Shown here: positions 12,555-24,838 of the stretch, in pieces
How positions within the stretch are numbered: the stretch's first letter is position 1
Layout: the number at the start of each line of letters is the position of its first letter
Assembly: GCA_028023455.1 (NCBI GenBank)
Contig: JAQFVV010012507.1
Span: 3,456,901-3,520,900 of the forward strand
From: Epiperipatus broadwayi
Taxonomy: Eukaryota > Onychophora > Udeonychophora > Euonychophora > Peripatidae
DNA: 64,000 nucleotides
Reading direction: 5' to 3'
Notes under the pieces: generated by a model
What the model was told of the DNA's origin: nothing
Seen by the model: only the letters and a program-made list of their open reading frames with translations
The model's database searches: none
Program-made: the position numbers and the translations under genes

Positions 12555-13335
12555 GGGGATTTGAATACAGACTTTGAAGCTCCATTTAGCTATCCATTCT
12601 TTACATACCACCCATGAACATTACAATACACATGTACACACATGTGAAAAATATAAGTGATCACCAATACATGTATTTTGTGCTGAACCAATACTCATCA
12701 GTATGTCCAGATCATCATCTCTCATACATATTATAATCAGTGATCAGTTTATATTAAGATGGCAAATCTTCAAATTTTTATGGACAGGCTTCAATGTACT
12801 CCATTCTCCAAGTCTTCAGCCATCCATACCATTGAAAATGTGATGATGAAATGTCCAAATCATATGTTGATGCCAATTTTATTGATATGTCCATGTTTAC
12901 CTTAAATCACTCTGATCTTCATGTATGGAACATTGTTGTTTTAAATAGACACAAAATATCATATACATGAGGAGTCAGAGGGGCTTAAGATGAACATGGA
13001 CATGACAATAATATTAGTATCAGCATGGGATTTGGGCATTCCATCATCATATTTTCAGTGGTATGAATGTCTGAAGAGTTGGAGAGTGGATAGATTGAAT
13101 CCTGTGCACTAAAGTTTGAAGATTTTCTATTTTAATATAAATGGAGCTGTGATTATACATAAGTATGTAGCAGATGATGATCTGGACTAACTGATAAAGC
13201 TGGTTCAACACAAAATATTATATTGGTAATTATTTATATTTTTCACATGTGTGTGGTCATGTATATTGGTAGTATGATATAAAATGGATAGCTGAAAAGA
13301 GCTTAAAGATATGTGTTTGAGTCCCCCATAATTAG
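12555..13335. mobile_element. Foldback hammerhead element, family C, old copy
   Basis: The left arm (from about GGGGATTTGAATACAGACTT) is the inverse of the right arm (ending near GTGTTTGAGTCCCCCATAAT). It contains the family C landmarks: the HHR region, the 'atggacaggcttcaat' block, 'catgtccatgttga' and its inverse. On the minus strand CTGATGA lies at 12701-12695, and on the plus strand the mutated CTGATAA at 13191. Both hammerheads have lost core bases, so this is the oldest copy of family C in the window. Confidence 0.7.
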
Positions 13336-13405
13336 AAATAAACCATATATATATACGTGTGTGTGTGTAATAATATTATGATTTGATATCTGTATTTTAA
13401 AGCAA

Positions 13406-13787
13406 TATACGTAATTATATAACTGAATATTTGTATATACAGTAACTAAATAATTAAAAATTGTATCCATTTAGGAGCGCTTTCGATTATAATAAATCAT
13501 GTAGTTATGGTTTTGACTTCAATTTTAACAGTGTAAAAATATTGCAAATTGAAAAAAAGTAACAATAAAAGAAAAATAAAGGTAGCTATGCTAATATACA
13601 AATATAAACATGACTTAATTAACAGGCATGCAGCAAATGTTAAGATCACGGAATTGTGGGAAAGTTAGCATTTCAAAGCTTTAGTTGACACAGATTATGG
13701 GATAATCGAAAACGCTCCTAAGTCGATAAAATTTTTAATTATTTAGTTACTGTATTTACAAAAATTCAGTTATATAATTATATATAT
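13406..13787. mobile_element. Foldback MITE with about 85-bp inverted repeats
   Basis: Inverted arms: TAATTATATAACTGAATATT at the left edge matches AATTCAGTTATATAATTA at the right edge. The inner arms are CAGTAACTAAATAATTAAAA (from 13440) and its inverse ending at 13752, followed further in by GGAGCGCTTTCGATTAT and ATAATCGAAAACGCTCC. The inner CAGT repeats are each flanked by TA, which is the Tc1/mariner pattern, yet the homology continues outward past that TA. Either the true ends are at about 13406/13787 or a mariner-like MITE sits inside an older palindrome. It is non-coding. Confidence 0.7.
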
Positions 13788-15854
13788 ATATCATTATATC
13801 AATTTTAACTGAGTTTAAAGTTTATACCTAGTATCTTATCTAAAAGTTTCTATACATTCAATATTCACTCATAAATGATGGAAATAGTCCAACATATTAC
13901 ATCTTATAATATACCATCATTACAAACCTTCAGAAAAATAGTGAGTTTATAATGTTTGAAATTTGTATATCAAATTGTAATAATAGTAATGATATATATT
14001 CTGTGCATGCACATATATAATAATAGTAATTGGATAATGAAAAATATATAACCAATCTTATTTCAGTTTTTTAGTGCTCATTTTCACATTTTCTATTTTT
14101 CATTTTTTCTATCATCATTACTGATTAACAACATGACGTCACTCCCAAGAAGAATAAAATTTCTCTATACTTTTGACTAAAACTTACACTACAAAAAAAA
14201 TGAGTAATAATAACTAACACTTTAGCAGTAGCTGTAACCAAGGATGATTTCAGGATGCCATTTATTCATCATTCTTATCCAAGATGAAACACAGGTTGTT
14301 TGCTGCAATGATAAAGTGGAAGCCTTTTGGATATTAAATTCCATAAATTTCAACTCCATTTCTGTCATTTCTGGTTTTCAAACTATAAAATTCTGATCAA
14401 TATAAAATAATCATTTTTTTTTTGTTTATATAAGAAAAAAAATATTTCTTTTAGTCTTAAATTTAAAATATAGTTGATCACTACAAATTCCTAATTGTTA
14501 CATATATTACTTATAATACAATGTTTCTTATTTCACAAGGTGCATTAAAGTAGATAAAAATCATCCCCATCTTGTGTAACATAATAATAATAAATAGTGT
14601 GCTGAAACCTTGAATTCTTCTTGGTTTAATATATTGTTGCAGGTTGTTATTGAATATTGCATACATATTTGTTGAAGTGTAATATTTCTGTCCCATATGG
14701 TATTGGAAAGAAGTTTAAAATTTGTTATCATTTTGAGATAAATATTATTTTTATTAAGAATATTGAAAAAATTGAAAGAAGTCTATTTAATATTAATAAC
14801 GGCTTGAGTGATTGGAGTGGGTCAACTGTTCACTTTGGTTGATTGGTTGAAATTTTGTTTTCTTTTTTAAAATATGTAAAAACTATAAACATGACATCAA
14901 CAGAAATTCCAGCATCCAATGCATATTCCTATTACCTTTTGAATGATTTATGTTACATTGATATCAGATAAAATTTGAATTTTTTTACAATTACTTTTTA
15001 AATTAGATGAATTTATTTTTTTTATTTTCTGGTCAATTTATGAGTTTACATGATGCAATAAAGACTGAAAATCTTTATCAGATTTATAACTCTAGTATAA
15101 TGGATTACAAATACATGGATAATTTGAATATGAAGGTCTTCAATGTGACATAAACATAATCATGGAATTTCAATTTTTTTTTTAATTATTTGATAAATGG
15201 TATATTAATTTCTTTGTGTTTGTATTGCTGTGTGTGTGTACTATATAAGTTATGTAATGATAAATCATTTATGCTCTTTATTATACAAATATTTAAAATA
15301 CAGGCATTCTTCACATATCTGGAGCCTAATTGTAAATATACAAATTCAAATATAACAAAAGTTGTTTTGCAGAATATCATTAAGTATTTAATCTTAATTT
15401 TTTTAATTTTTTAAAATTATTTGATAATTGTTACATTAATTTGTTTGCATTTGTATTGGTGTGTGTGTACTATATAATATTAAATCATTTATGCTCTTTA
15501 TTATACAGAACATAAATTCAAAAATAACAATTGTTTTTTTGTAGTGTAATTTTGGGTATAGACATAATGATTCTTAAAAGGTATATGTTTATTTTTGTAT
15601 TAGTGTGTTTGTGTTTATTCTTGCATCATGTTTGTATAACAAGTAATGATTTACATATATACAGCAGTGCAACGTAAATTTTAAAAACTGATAATCTAAT
15701 GCACAGAAAGGTTGAAATTGATAAAGTAATCACAAAATTTACTGGACATAGAACTATGTGAAAATATAAACACTTAAAACCAATAAAAAAAGATATCAAA
15801 TGGAATGTGTATATTGGTAACCACAATGGTCATGCATATACCACATGGAATTGT
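13788..15854. other. Unassigned AT-rich DNA
   Basis: No gene supported. The segment 13845-13900 (CATTCAATATTCACTCATAA ... GGAAATAGTCCAA) is a diverged relative of one arm of the palindrome at 19392-19578. A short internal duplication is visible: 'tgtttgtattgctgtgtgtgtgtactatataa' near 15215 recurs as 'gcatttgtattggtgtgtgtgtactatataa' near 15447, both followed by an AAATCATTTATGCTCTTTAT block. Confidence 0.45.
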
Positions 15855-16502
15855 TTACAGGCAAAGAATCAAATTCTGATTCTTGCCTATGCCTTCATAC
15901 TCATGCTGTGGAGTCAGTAGTTTCGCCACATCTTGCATCACATTATTTTCAAGTTTATAGCTAGAAAATGAGCTATATGCAAATAAATTATATCTCTGTG
16001 GGACAATAAATATAACAAGATAGTATCACTGGTGTGCATAAAGAATATAAACATCACTGATGTACACAAAAAATATAAAATGAAGAGATGAGACTCATTT
16101 TATCAGTGATACAGATAGTAGCCCAAAATTTCTAGTTTTAGATAGACAAGAAGCTAATTGCTATGATGACAAATGCATATCCACCTTCTGGACATAATTT
16201 GTTTTGTATCTTTTATTAGAATGACTCTTTTTCTCATAGACACCTTTGAGATTTTTTAATGTTTGGGGTACAAGATAAAAATGAAGAATTCTTATGTGAA
16301 ATCTTTTAGAGATTCTGAAGCTACAGATTATCTCAGGCAAGAAGTATTATATATGGTTAATTTTGTGAGAAATATAAAGACATTATCACTGAAAATGTAA
16401 TTTAAACTTAGTTAATAATAAATTAGAAATTATGAACAAACAATAAAGTAATAATTATGTTGGATGTTAATTTTTTTTTCCTTATTTATTAAATGATAAT
16501 CA
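15855..16502 (+). repeat. Diverged interspersed repeat, right member of the inverted pair with 183-885
   Basis: Inverse of 183-885 over most of its length. The copy ends at about 16502, where AACATCCAA/TTGGATGTT and the adjoining poly-A/T block match. It encloses 15 kb that includes the hAT element, but the divergence and different neighbours suggest two independent insertions rather than one giant foldback. Confidence 0.6.
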
Positions 16503-17599
16503 CTATTTGTTGTAGCCTTATTGTTTTCCTTAGTTTTTTTCTTTCTACCAATGTAACTTTTTTTTTTGCTCTGACATTATTAAAACTGATGTTATTGTGA
16601 AAATTGTGTCTGGTGAATCAAGCAGTTTACATTGTTGGGCTTTGTGAAATTAGAAGAAAAAAATAATAGACATAAATGAACATATACATTATTACAAAGT
16701 TCAGAAATATTTAAAGCACAAGTGGAATTATATTCATTACAAATAAAATGTAGAATATCATGAAAGAGATTAATAAAGTGTCATGCAGAATGGCTAGGTT
16801 ATCTATTCATATTAATGGAAAATTTCAAGTGCAGATAATTCAGATTCATGTTCAATAATTTGTCATTGCGATGAATAGTAGAGGATTTTCATATAGATTT
16901 ATAACATGCTTTTGAACACATTAAATAATACTTTTAAACTGTCATAAAAAACTTTAATGCTAAAATTGGCATACTATTGAAAGATGAGATGCAGTGAATA
17001 TATTATATTAATGTAATAAAAATGAGATAGGACACATATTTATCTGCAGTTCACAGATAACGAAAAACAGTCTACTATGTAAATTTTATTACACAAAAAT
17101 GCTTAATTGAAATGAATATAAAAGCATCAAAATAAAGGTACAGCATTTTGACTAACAAAAGTTATTTATTTCAAAATTCAATTGTTCTTAAAGTTCAATA
17201 TGGAAAAGATCATCAATTAGTAAGATATAAGACAGTGTTAATATAAAACCAGAGAAATGAAACTGTTAAAACAGCAAATATTAACAATTGGTATTTTTAA
17301 TCTTCACAAGAACTTTTATGATTTTAAATTAAAACTTTTAACAGATTTGTCGATAGTTAAGCTAAAATAAACTCACTAAGAAGATAAGTATTACACTTAA
17401 GAATTGGATCTAAAAATTTATCAAAAATATTTCTACCGAGAGACAATGAATAAAGACAAGAAGGAATATGAATATTTTTAGAAATGATCTAGTAAGAAGA
17501 ATTTAATTTTTAAAGTTTTGTAAAATGATTCAAAAAATATTTAATAATAATATAAAAAATACAATTATGATTTGGTAAAGAAAAATAACAAAGAAAATA
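16503..17599. other. Unassigned AT-rich DNA, possibly the 5' part of the decayed RTE element
   Basis: No clear frame or repeat. Because it directly precedes RT remnants at 17.6 kb it may hold the eroded endonuclease part of the same non-LTR element, but I cannot point to endonuclease motifs. Confidence 0.3.
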
Positions 17600-18480
17600 A
17601 AAATATTTAAAGTATTTTAGTATTGAAAGAAAAGTTATTTCTGCAATAAAAAGGAAATGATAGAATTATTTAAAAAATGAGAAATAATATTACAAAATGC
17701 ATCAAAGAATTTTATAAAAAAAATTATATAATAATAAAGAACAAAAAAAACGAAATTCCCCTTGCTGTTATTATATCTTCTGAATTGACCATTATTTTAA
17801 ATGAAGAAATAAGTCATGTATTGAAATCTATAAAGATAGGAAAAGCTTCAAAAAGGATTAAATTATAATTAATATCTGGAAAAAAGAAAATGAACAAATA
17901 AATAGAGATAGCAAAATTATATATCAATTGTCTAAATAACAAATATTTATCAAGGGATTGAAAGAATTCAATAGTAAATTAATATTTAAGGAAAGTAATA
18001 AAGATATTAGACACCACAGATTTTTTATTTCTTTATTAGTTCCATACAAAGTCTTTAATAAAATAATTTCAACTTGTCTTCTTAGATTTAAGATTTTAAT
18101 TAACCAAAATAACACACTAGATTTTAAAATGGTTTAATATTGGATTATATTCAAATATTTAGAAAAAATCAATATATAGAATTGCCATTTTACTTTTGGG
18201 TTTGGAGATTATAAAAGACATTTGAATTTATAATCAATTCTACTGTGATTAAAGCATTTTGGATCATAAATATACAGATGAGGATATTGTGATATTTTGA
18301 AAAATATTTAATATAATGCCACAGCAGTGATTAGACTACATAGTAATACTAAGAAAAAATAACACTAAGAAGAATATACTGAATACTACATTTATAATAT
18401 CTTTAAAATATATATTTACTCTTATATAGTTCTTATAGTATAAGTTTAGATTTAAAATATACCTATCTAAACTCAGCACA
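17600..18480 (+). pseudogene. Decayed non-LTR (RTE/endonuclease-reverse-transcriptase type) reverse transcriptase
   Basis: Three collinear patches resemble the reverse transcriptase of RTE-like elements. The first (17677-17868) reads KEFYKKNY, then EIPLAVIISSELT and ALK-like HVLKSIKIGKASK, matching the family's 'E-I-P-P-I-L ... A-L-K-x-M-K-x-G-K-A-P-G' region. The second (about 18024-18080, other frame) reads FISLLVPYKVFNKIIS, matching 'P-I-S-L-L-x-x-x-Y-K-x-x-T-K-I-I'. The third (about 18240-18330) reads HKYTDEDIV before a NIY-like patch. The catalytic box with two Asp residues is not recognisable. Many stops and frameshifts indicate an old dead copy. Class assignment is from motif pattern only; the 3' tail at 61225-61612 belongs to the same broad group. 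Confidence 0.55.
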
Positions 18481-18948
18481 AAGTAAAATATTTTAAAATT
18501 ATTAAAATACTTCCTTTGTAGTTCAGCAGAGCATTGCCGTAATATTTTACCACGTTCAATTATTTTATATCAGAAAATTTAAATAAAGAAAAATATATTA
18601 TTACCTCCCCTTGCAAGTTAACTACTTATAAAAAAAAATACTTAAAATATAACTTCATGGGTTTTCTCTATTTTAAATAGGTTTATATTCTTTATAGCAA
18701 TTTTTTTTAAAAAAAACTATTAATAAATTATATTGCTTGATATTTTATATTTCCTTTATTTTTTATATTTTACATTCATCATATCATTCTTTTTTTTTAT
18801 TACTCTCTCTTTCATTCAAATTCAAATATGCATTTATTTGAGTTTAATGATCTCTAACATTTATAATATTCATAGGAATATCAGTCATTTCTCTCCTATA
18901 TTTATAATATGACAACCATTAAATATTTCAATATCATTTGTGATAGAA

Positions 18949-19052
<104 letters not shown>

Positions 19053-19391
19053 TCTTGCCTTTATATAAACTAATAACTTCTAACAGTTTAGCCATTACAT
19101 TACCATCTTGTAAAAATTATCCTTCAAAAACTGATCTCAGTGGTAATTGACAATGATTATAGTGTGGGATATGGAATAATAATAATAATAATAGCTCCAA
19201 TGAGTAAGAAAGCATCATCATGGATACAGTGCTAAAAATAATAGGTCTGTATTTAACAGGCACCTAAAATTCATGTCATGGCTTTATTTCAGCTCTTATT
19301 TAGTATAAGGTAACATAACTGTCCATGGGAAAATAGTATACAATCCTTTGTGTTTTGTTGAAAGTTTGTGATGATGGTGTTCTAGTTGTAT

Positions 19392-19578
19392 TTTTATATT
19401 GGACTATTTCCATTATCTAATATGAGTATTGAATGTCTTTAGAAACAATTAACTTTATTTAAATATTCCAATACACCTAATAGTTGAATGTATTTGGAAT
19501 ATTTAAATAAAGTTACATTTTTCTAAAGACATTCAATACTCATATTAGATGATGAAAATAGTCCAATATATAAATAGA
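19392..19578. mobile_element. Near-perfect palindromic MITE-like element
   Basis: The arms TATTGGACTATTTCCATTAT (left) and GATGAAAATAGTCCAATATA (right) continue inward through AATATGAGTATTGAATGTCT and its inverse, then through TTTATTTAAATATTCCAATA and its inverse, leaving a loop of only about 20 bases. Each arm is about 80 bp. Fragments of the same family occur at 13845-13900 and 54545-54640. It is non-coding. Superfamily unknown; the outermost bases (TA-rich) do not decide the target duplication. Confidence 0.75.
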
Positions 19579-22200
19579 ACTATACAGTCCTTTGTTAACT
19601 ATATATTTAGTAAATTCAAACTATGACAATATAGCTCACACATAACATTCTTTCAAACGTATTCCTAAACAACTAGGATTTCATATAACATTACTCTTCT
19701 GACCACCATCCTATACCTTTCACATAATAAATAAGTCTATTAACATTATAAAATAGACAGAACCACATTACAAAATAAATTCCAAACCACTTTACTAAAA
19801 AAAAAATGTTCTAAAATTTATTTCATGATGGTTTAAATTTATTTTTCAAGCACAAATGATCTTGATAAGACATACATTGATATGATACATTTATTCATTT
19901 GTTGTTACATTACATAATTTGGAGATCAATGTTTTTATATTTCTCTGTATCTCAAGAGACACCATTAATAACTCAACTATGTTATAAAATGTACGCATAT
20001 TCAAGCATTTAAGATAAACAAATATTTTAAAATACCCTTAGATATTTTAAGGCATTCACTTACATTCATTTTTATAATACTTCCAATAATAATTATATTA
20101 ATGGTTTATTCAGCCTTTAAATATTCAAGAAATATAATGCTTAAAAATAATAAAATACTAATTTTTTAATATATTTAAAATATTAGCAGCGAATATAATA
20201 TAAATAATAAATAAGATTACCCATGATCCCAACAATTATTGGAACCATGATTGGTGAATTGCTTCTTCTCAACTGACCATTGAAATAAATAATTATTAAT
20301 TACCTGTCAAAAAATTAATGTCTGAAAAATCCATTTTTCTTTATTTAATGTAAAAAAAACTAATCTATTGTAAGATTAAATTTATAAAATGTACATTATA
20401 ATAAACAGGTTATTTTAAAACACTACCATTAAGCTAAAATAATGAAAAACATTTCAAAGTTACAAAAAGTCTTTCTTCCTTCTTGCAAATTCAACACTTT
20501 TCAAAATTCTTTCTTCGTTGCCTAGTTACAGGTAAATAGTTCTGAACAAAGGTTATTCTCCTCTCTGGGTGCTATTCAATAAACGTATCAATAATAAAAT
20601 TTAAATCCTACAAAATTCAAAAAAAATATTAGTTATCCTGGGAAGATAAATATTTATTTCAGTCCTTTTTCTGAATATCTATCCAGGGCATGCAATATTT
20701 CAATAAAACAATAATTAAGAATCCATTTTTATGTCAAAAAATGTCTTCTAGCATTTATTTCTTATTAAATCCAATGCTTATATATGTCTAATATATTATG
20801 ATAATATAGCTCACATATAATATATTTATAATTCTATTGGTGAAAACTTTGGTAGAATATATTATATAAAAATTATCCATTTCTCACATTCTTTCAGCAG
20901 ACATCCATATTTTCTTAACGAAACTTCGTTATTTCTGTTTTAAAATATTCAAGACTTTTATTCTCTAAAATGCATATATTTTAACTAATTATTATTTTAG
21001 GCAAAATAACAGCTTTACCATCCAATGGTTAATTAAATGATACAATATAAATCTTCAAAATGGGTGCATTATAGTTTTAAATAAAAAATCATTTCAAAAC
21101 ATATAGATTGTTTATTGGTTTTATCGTAAATAAATCTTTTTTAAAAGCATAAAACATTCAACAGTGTTTTTCTTTCCATTTTTCTTTTAAAACACATCAT
21201 TCTCAGATATATCTTCATTTAAATTAAGATTTAAAAATTAATTAAATAATAAATGTTCCATTCACATCTGTCATAAAGCAGTTATTATTGCACATCATAA
21301 AAATATCTTTAATTTAGCTTTTAACTTAAATGTAAAATATTATTTTTTCTTTTCTTGAACATACTAACAGTATGAGAATGATTTTTCATAAATGTTTTTT
21401 TCCAATTAGTTAACTTAAATTTCCTTAAAAAATTAGATTTATTATAATGACAAAGTTATTAAAAATAAATGTTCATTCATTGTGAGTATATTAGTTATAT
21501 AAAATTCAAAGTCCTTATGTACCACAAAGTCTTCTCTGATTCTGTGATTAAATTCTCATTGGCATTTGGTACACATTATCCCAATACTTAAATAACTATT
21601 ATTGTCTTTCATAAAAATCATAGTAGTTTTAAAATTAAGCTTCAAGTACAATTCTCTAATAGTGAACTACTGGTGTTTATTCCATCATTATTTAAAATAA
21701 TTATTAAATTATACTTCTAAATCTTTGAATAGAAAATAATAAGAATTATAAAAAAATACTACTGTTACAATTAGACAAAAAACAATTAATTATAAATTTA
21801 ACACAAAACTGTACTAATAAATTCAAACTGTGCAAACTGTCTAGACTTGATTGAATCTCTTCTTTTATACTCATTTAATCAAGTGATTTCATTGGTTAAT
21901 TCTTCTTTTAAAACACTTTCTCATTTACATAAACTAAATTAATTCCATCTTTAAAATTAAGCCTTAAAACTATAAATCATCATTTTTAAAATATTATACT
22001 AAATTATTCAATACTTTAAATATAAAATAATTTTATTAAAATATCAAATATCTTTATTAAAACAATTTAAATATTTTAATGACTCTAAAATATTAATTTT
22101 AAAACAAAATATATTTAAACAGTAGAATTTTAGTTGTTACTTTTTTTAAAACATTATCTTTAGAATTATTTTTGCAACTTTTAAAATGTATCCAATTTTA
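19579..22200. other. Unassigned AT-rich DNA
   Basis: Over 2.6 kb with no coding frame, foldback or recognisable element. An 'ataatatagctcacatataat' block near 20800 repeats a piece seen near 19630, the only internal echo I noticed. Confidence 0.5.
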
Positions 22201-22204
22201 TTAA

Positions 22205-22949
22205 CCCTTTTCCCGCCTCTTACGAGGCTCCTCATCGACATCTGATGTCACTCTAACTCTGCCAGTTCTTATGCTAAAATATTCATTTGACAGGTATTGA
22301 ATAGGTTTTTAAAAGTTCTGTAAGATGGTGCCCTCTTCCGAATTATTTTACAAGTAAAAAATATAAAAAAATGCATTTAAACCTAAACAAAGAAAGAACA
22401 TTAGTTATGATTGGTTCTTAGCATGCTCTCAGCCGAAAAAGACATTCTGATTGGCTGGAAAGAACAAAGAAACCACCTGATCAAAGAAAATAAGAAAAAC
22501 GCTGAGATTTTCATTTCGAATATGATTTAAAGTATTATAAAAGAATATTTTGGGAAATTACAAATTATTTTCAGAGAGAATACTAAAAAAACAAAATTAT
22601 TTTCAAAAAATATTGAAGATTTTAGTAAAAATATTTAAGATTTAATAAAAAGAAATATTTACTTTTTTATAACATAAAAGTCGACCTTTTTGTTTATATT
22701 ATAGCTTTTATGTTGCCGAAATTGAATATTTTAGAATAAATAAATAGCAATTTATTTTTGAAAGAACTTTTGTTCTCTTCATAACCTGAAAAATTAGTAA
22801 TATACTTTTTATAAACATATCTGAGTTGAATTTAATATTATAGGCGAATATGTTTTAACAATAGGCTTTGTCTTCAGTTTGTGAGTTGGCCAATTAAAAG
22901 ATTTGATTTTTACCTCATACAACCAATAATATAATTAGTGGTTTAAGGG
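22205..22949. mobile_element. Possible piggyBac-like non-autonomous element flanked by TTAA
   Basis: TTAA at 22201-22204 precedes CCCTTTTCCCGCCTCTTACG, and the right boundary is AAGGG followed by TTAA at 22950-22953. The CCCTT/AAGGG termini and TTAA duplication are the piggyBac signature. Beyond the first five bases the inverted repeats do not extend clearly, and no transposase is present. The left end is notably G+C-richer than its surroundings (ACGAGGCTCCTCATCGACAT), which supports a foreign insert. Chance occurrence of TTAA in AT-rich DNA is the main alternative. Confidence 0.45.
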
Positions 22950-22953
22950 TTAA

Positions 22954-24661
22954 CAAGACTAGAAATCAAAGTTTTCTTTTCCAAACCCTTGAAACCTAAC
23001 ACATCAACACAACCACCTTTAATCATGTGACACTTTCAGAACTTCTACACTAATATTAAATTATTTGCTATCTAAATAATATTTTAAACAAAATTATTTT
23101 AAACATATGAAATATTTATTACTAGAATTAAACTATTATATTTTTATAGTATTAAAACAGTCAATTTTGATTGCTTGCCTGTTTCACTTATTTTACTCTT
23201 ACACCTATATCTATGCAAAGATTATACACTTTCAGAGTACCTAACACAAACAACATTGAGTGACTATGTATGTGTGATCGCACATATATATGTGAGTGAT
23301 AAGCCTGTAATTGGATTTTATATGTATATATTACAGATATATCTTTATAATAAAGTCATGTAGTTAAAAAAAAGCCATTTAATTTAAAATGTTAATTTAT
23401 TTTATTTTTATTCTGTTGGAATCATGTATATATAGAATATATTTTTGGTACTGTAATTCTACATATATGGTGGCAGAATTATTTTATACTGATTATAAAT
23501 TCAGTTTTTATTTTAATTTATAAACAATTTAATTTAGACCACCATGATTGTTTTGAATAGCATTTCTGAGAATTAATATTCTTTTGAAATTGGCTAAGTT
23601 GTAAAATATAAAACAATACAAATTGAGATTTAAACAGTGACATCAGGTTAAAGTTATATTTTAACTATTAAATGACTTACATTTCAGGGGATTTTCTAAT
23701 TGCATAAAAACTGGAAAACAAGCAGATGTTCAGCAGTAATATTTGTATAAATAGTGCAATTTTTGTACACAGAGATATACTATATTTTTGTAAAGAATTG
23801 CCAGCTGAGTCTACACCCATTTTATCTTTAACATGGTGGGGTAAAAAGGCATAAACTCACAGAATCTCTTGTGGGATATGGTAGACCAGAGGCTCAACTT
23901 AACCTGTGATGCAGTTAACCACCACAGCTGCAATGGACTAAATTCTTGCATATCCATCAGTCTAATATTGTAAGAAGCTATCTATGAAAACCTAGCCACC
24001 CACCAAAAATAAAAGTTTCATCATCATCCAGATGCTGAAAGCTGCAAAGAATCAAGATGGTAATCTTTCTGATAATTACCATAGAGCTCTGTGTATAAAC
24101 TGTTAATTTTATAATATCTACCTAAGCTACCTATATAAAAATCATTTAAAATCTATTTTTTCAGTCTGTAAATAAATCTGATCAGTGCTCATTAAAGTAA
24201 AACTCAATCTTGTCTGAAACTAAAATTTATAATTTGAAAATCACTCTTTTAAAATGTAAACACTAATAATCTAATGTAAGCTGGAAATTACTGTGGTTTT
24301 TTTGTGCCTATTATTCTATTATAATTTATTTTCATAATTTTATCATTTGATTATTGTATGGATTTAATACACCAAATAATTTAAAACCATGAATATACAT
24401 ATATAAATTTGGTCTATTTTTTTACGAAGATAATTTCATATCTTCATTTTAACAAAGGTTAAATATTTGAATTATTACTCTCAACTCATGGTTCTTAAGA
24501 TATTTATTATTATTTATACTGAATAGTTTTATGAATTAGTATTCTAGTAATCAGTTACATCCTAGTAAAGTCAGCGTTTGCTTTCTTATAGTTATGAATT
24601 ATAACTTTCTATATATGTAATCTGTATATTATAGAAACTCGCCACAAGGATATTTTTAAAG
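22954..24661. other. Unassigned DNA with a less AT-rich block
   Basis: No gene supported. The block at about 23800-24060 (containing ATGGTGGGGTAAAAAGGCAT and TCATCATCATCC) has more balanced composition than its surroundings and may be an old repeat, perhaps the 3' end of an RTE-like element on the minus strand, but I could not align it to anything in the window. Confidence 0.35.
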
Positions 24662-24674
24662 CATATTTATAATG
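24662..24674. repeat. 13-bp target site duplication, left (family A insertion)
   Basis: CATATTTATAATG, identical to 26259-26271, bounding the inverted array between them. Confidence 0.85.
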
Positions 24675-24779
24675 ATAAACAGAGAAAAACTCTCCATACA
24701 GTATTGCCACCTGTGCTAAACAGAGTAATCAATGGATGCCAGAAGGCTTGTGCATAAAATTCCTATCTAATGCCTACTC

Positions 24780-24838
24780 ATCCAATATCCCCAGACTAGT
24801 TTCTGGCTTGTGGCCTTCATTAGTGAGGAGCTTTGGAT
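24780..24838 (-). ncRNA. Hammerhead ribozyme, family A, minus strand, core mutated
   Basis: All three stems match the copies at 25596 and 26053, including distal stem I ATCCAA/TTGGAT, but the core reads CTAATGA instead of CTGATGA (24823 back to 24817). The G at the third position is required for catalysis in this family, so this copy is probably inactive. Confidence 0.75.

Noticed and set aside
183-16502. One giant 16-kb foldback element enclosing the hAT transposon
   Set aside because: The arms are strongly diverged and the inner flanks show no further inverted homology. Two independent insertions in opposite orientation are simpler.
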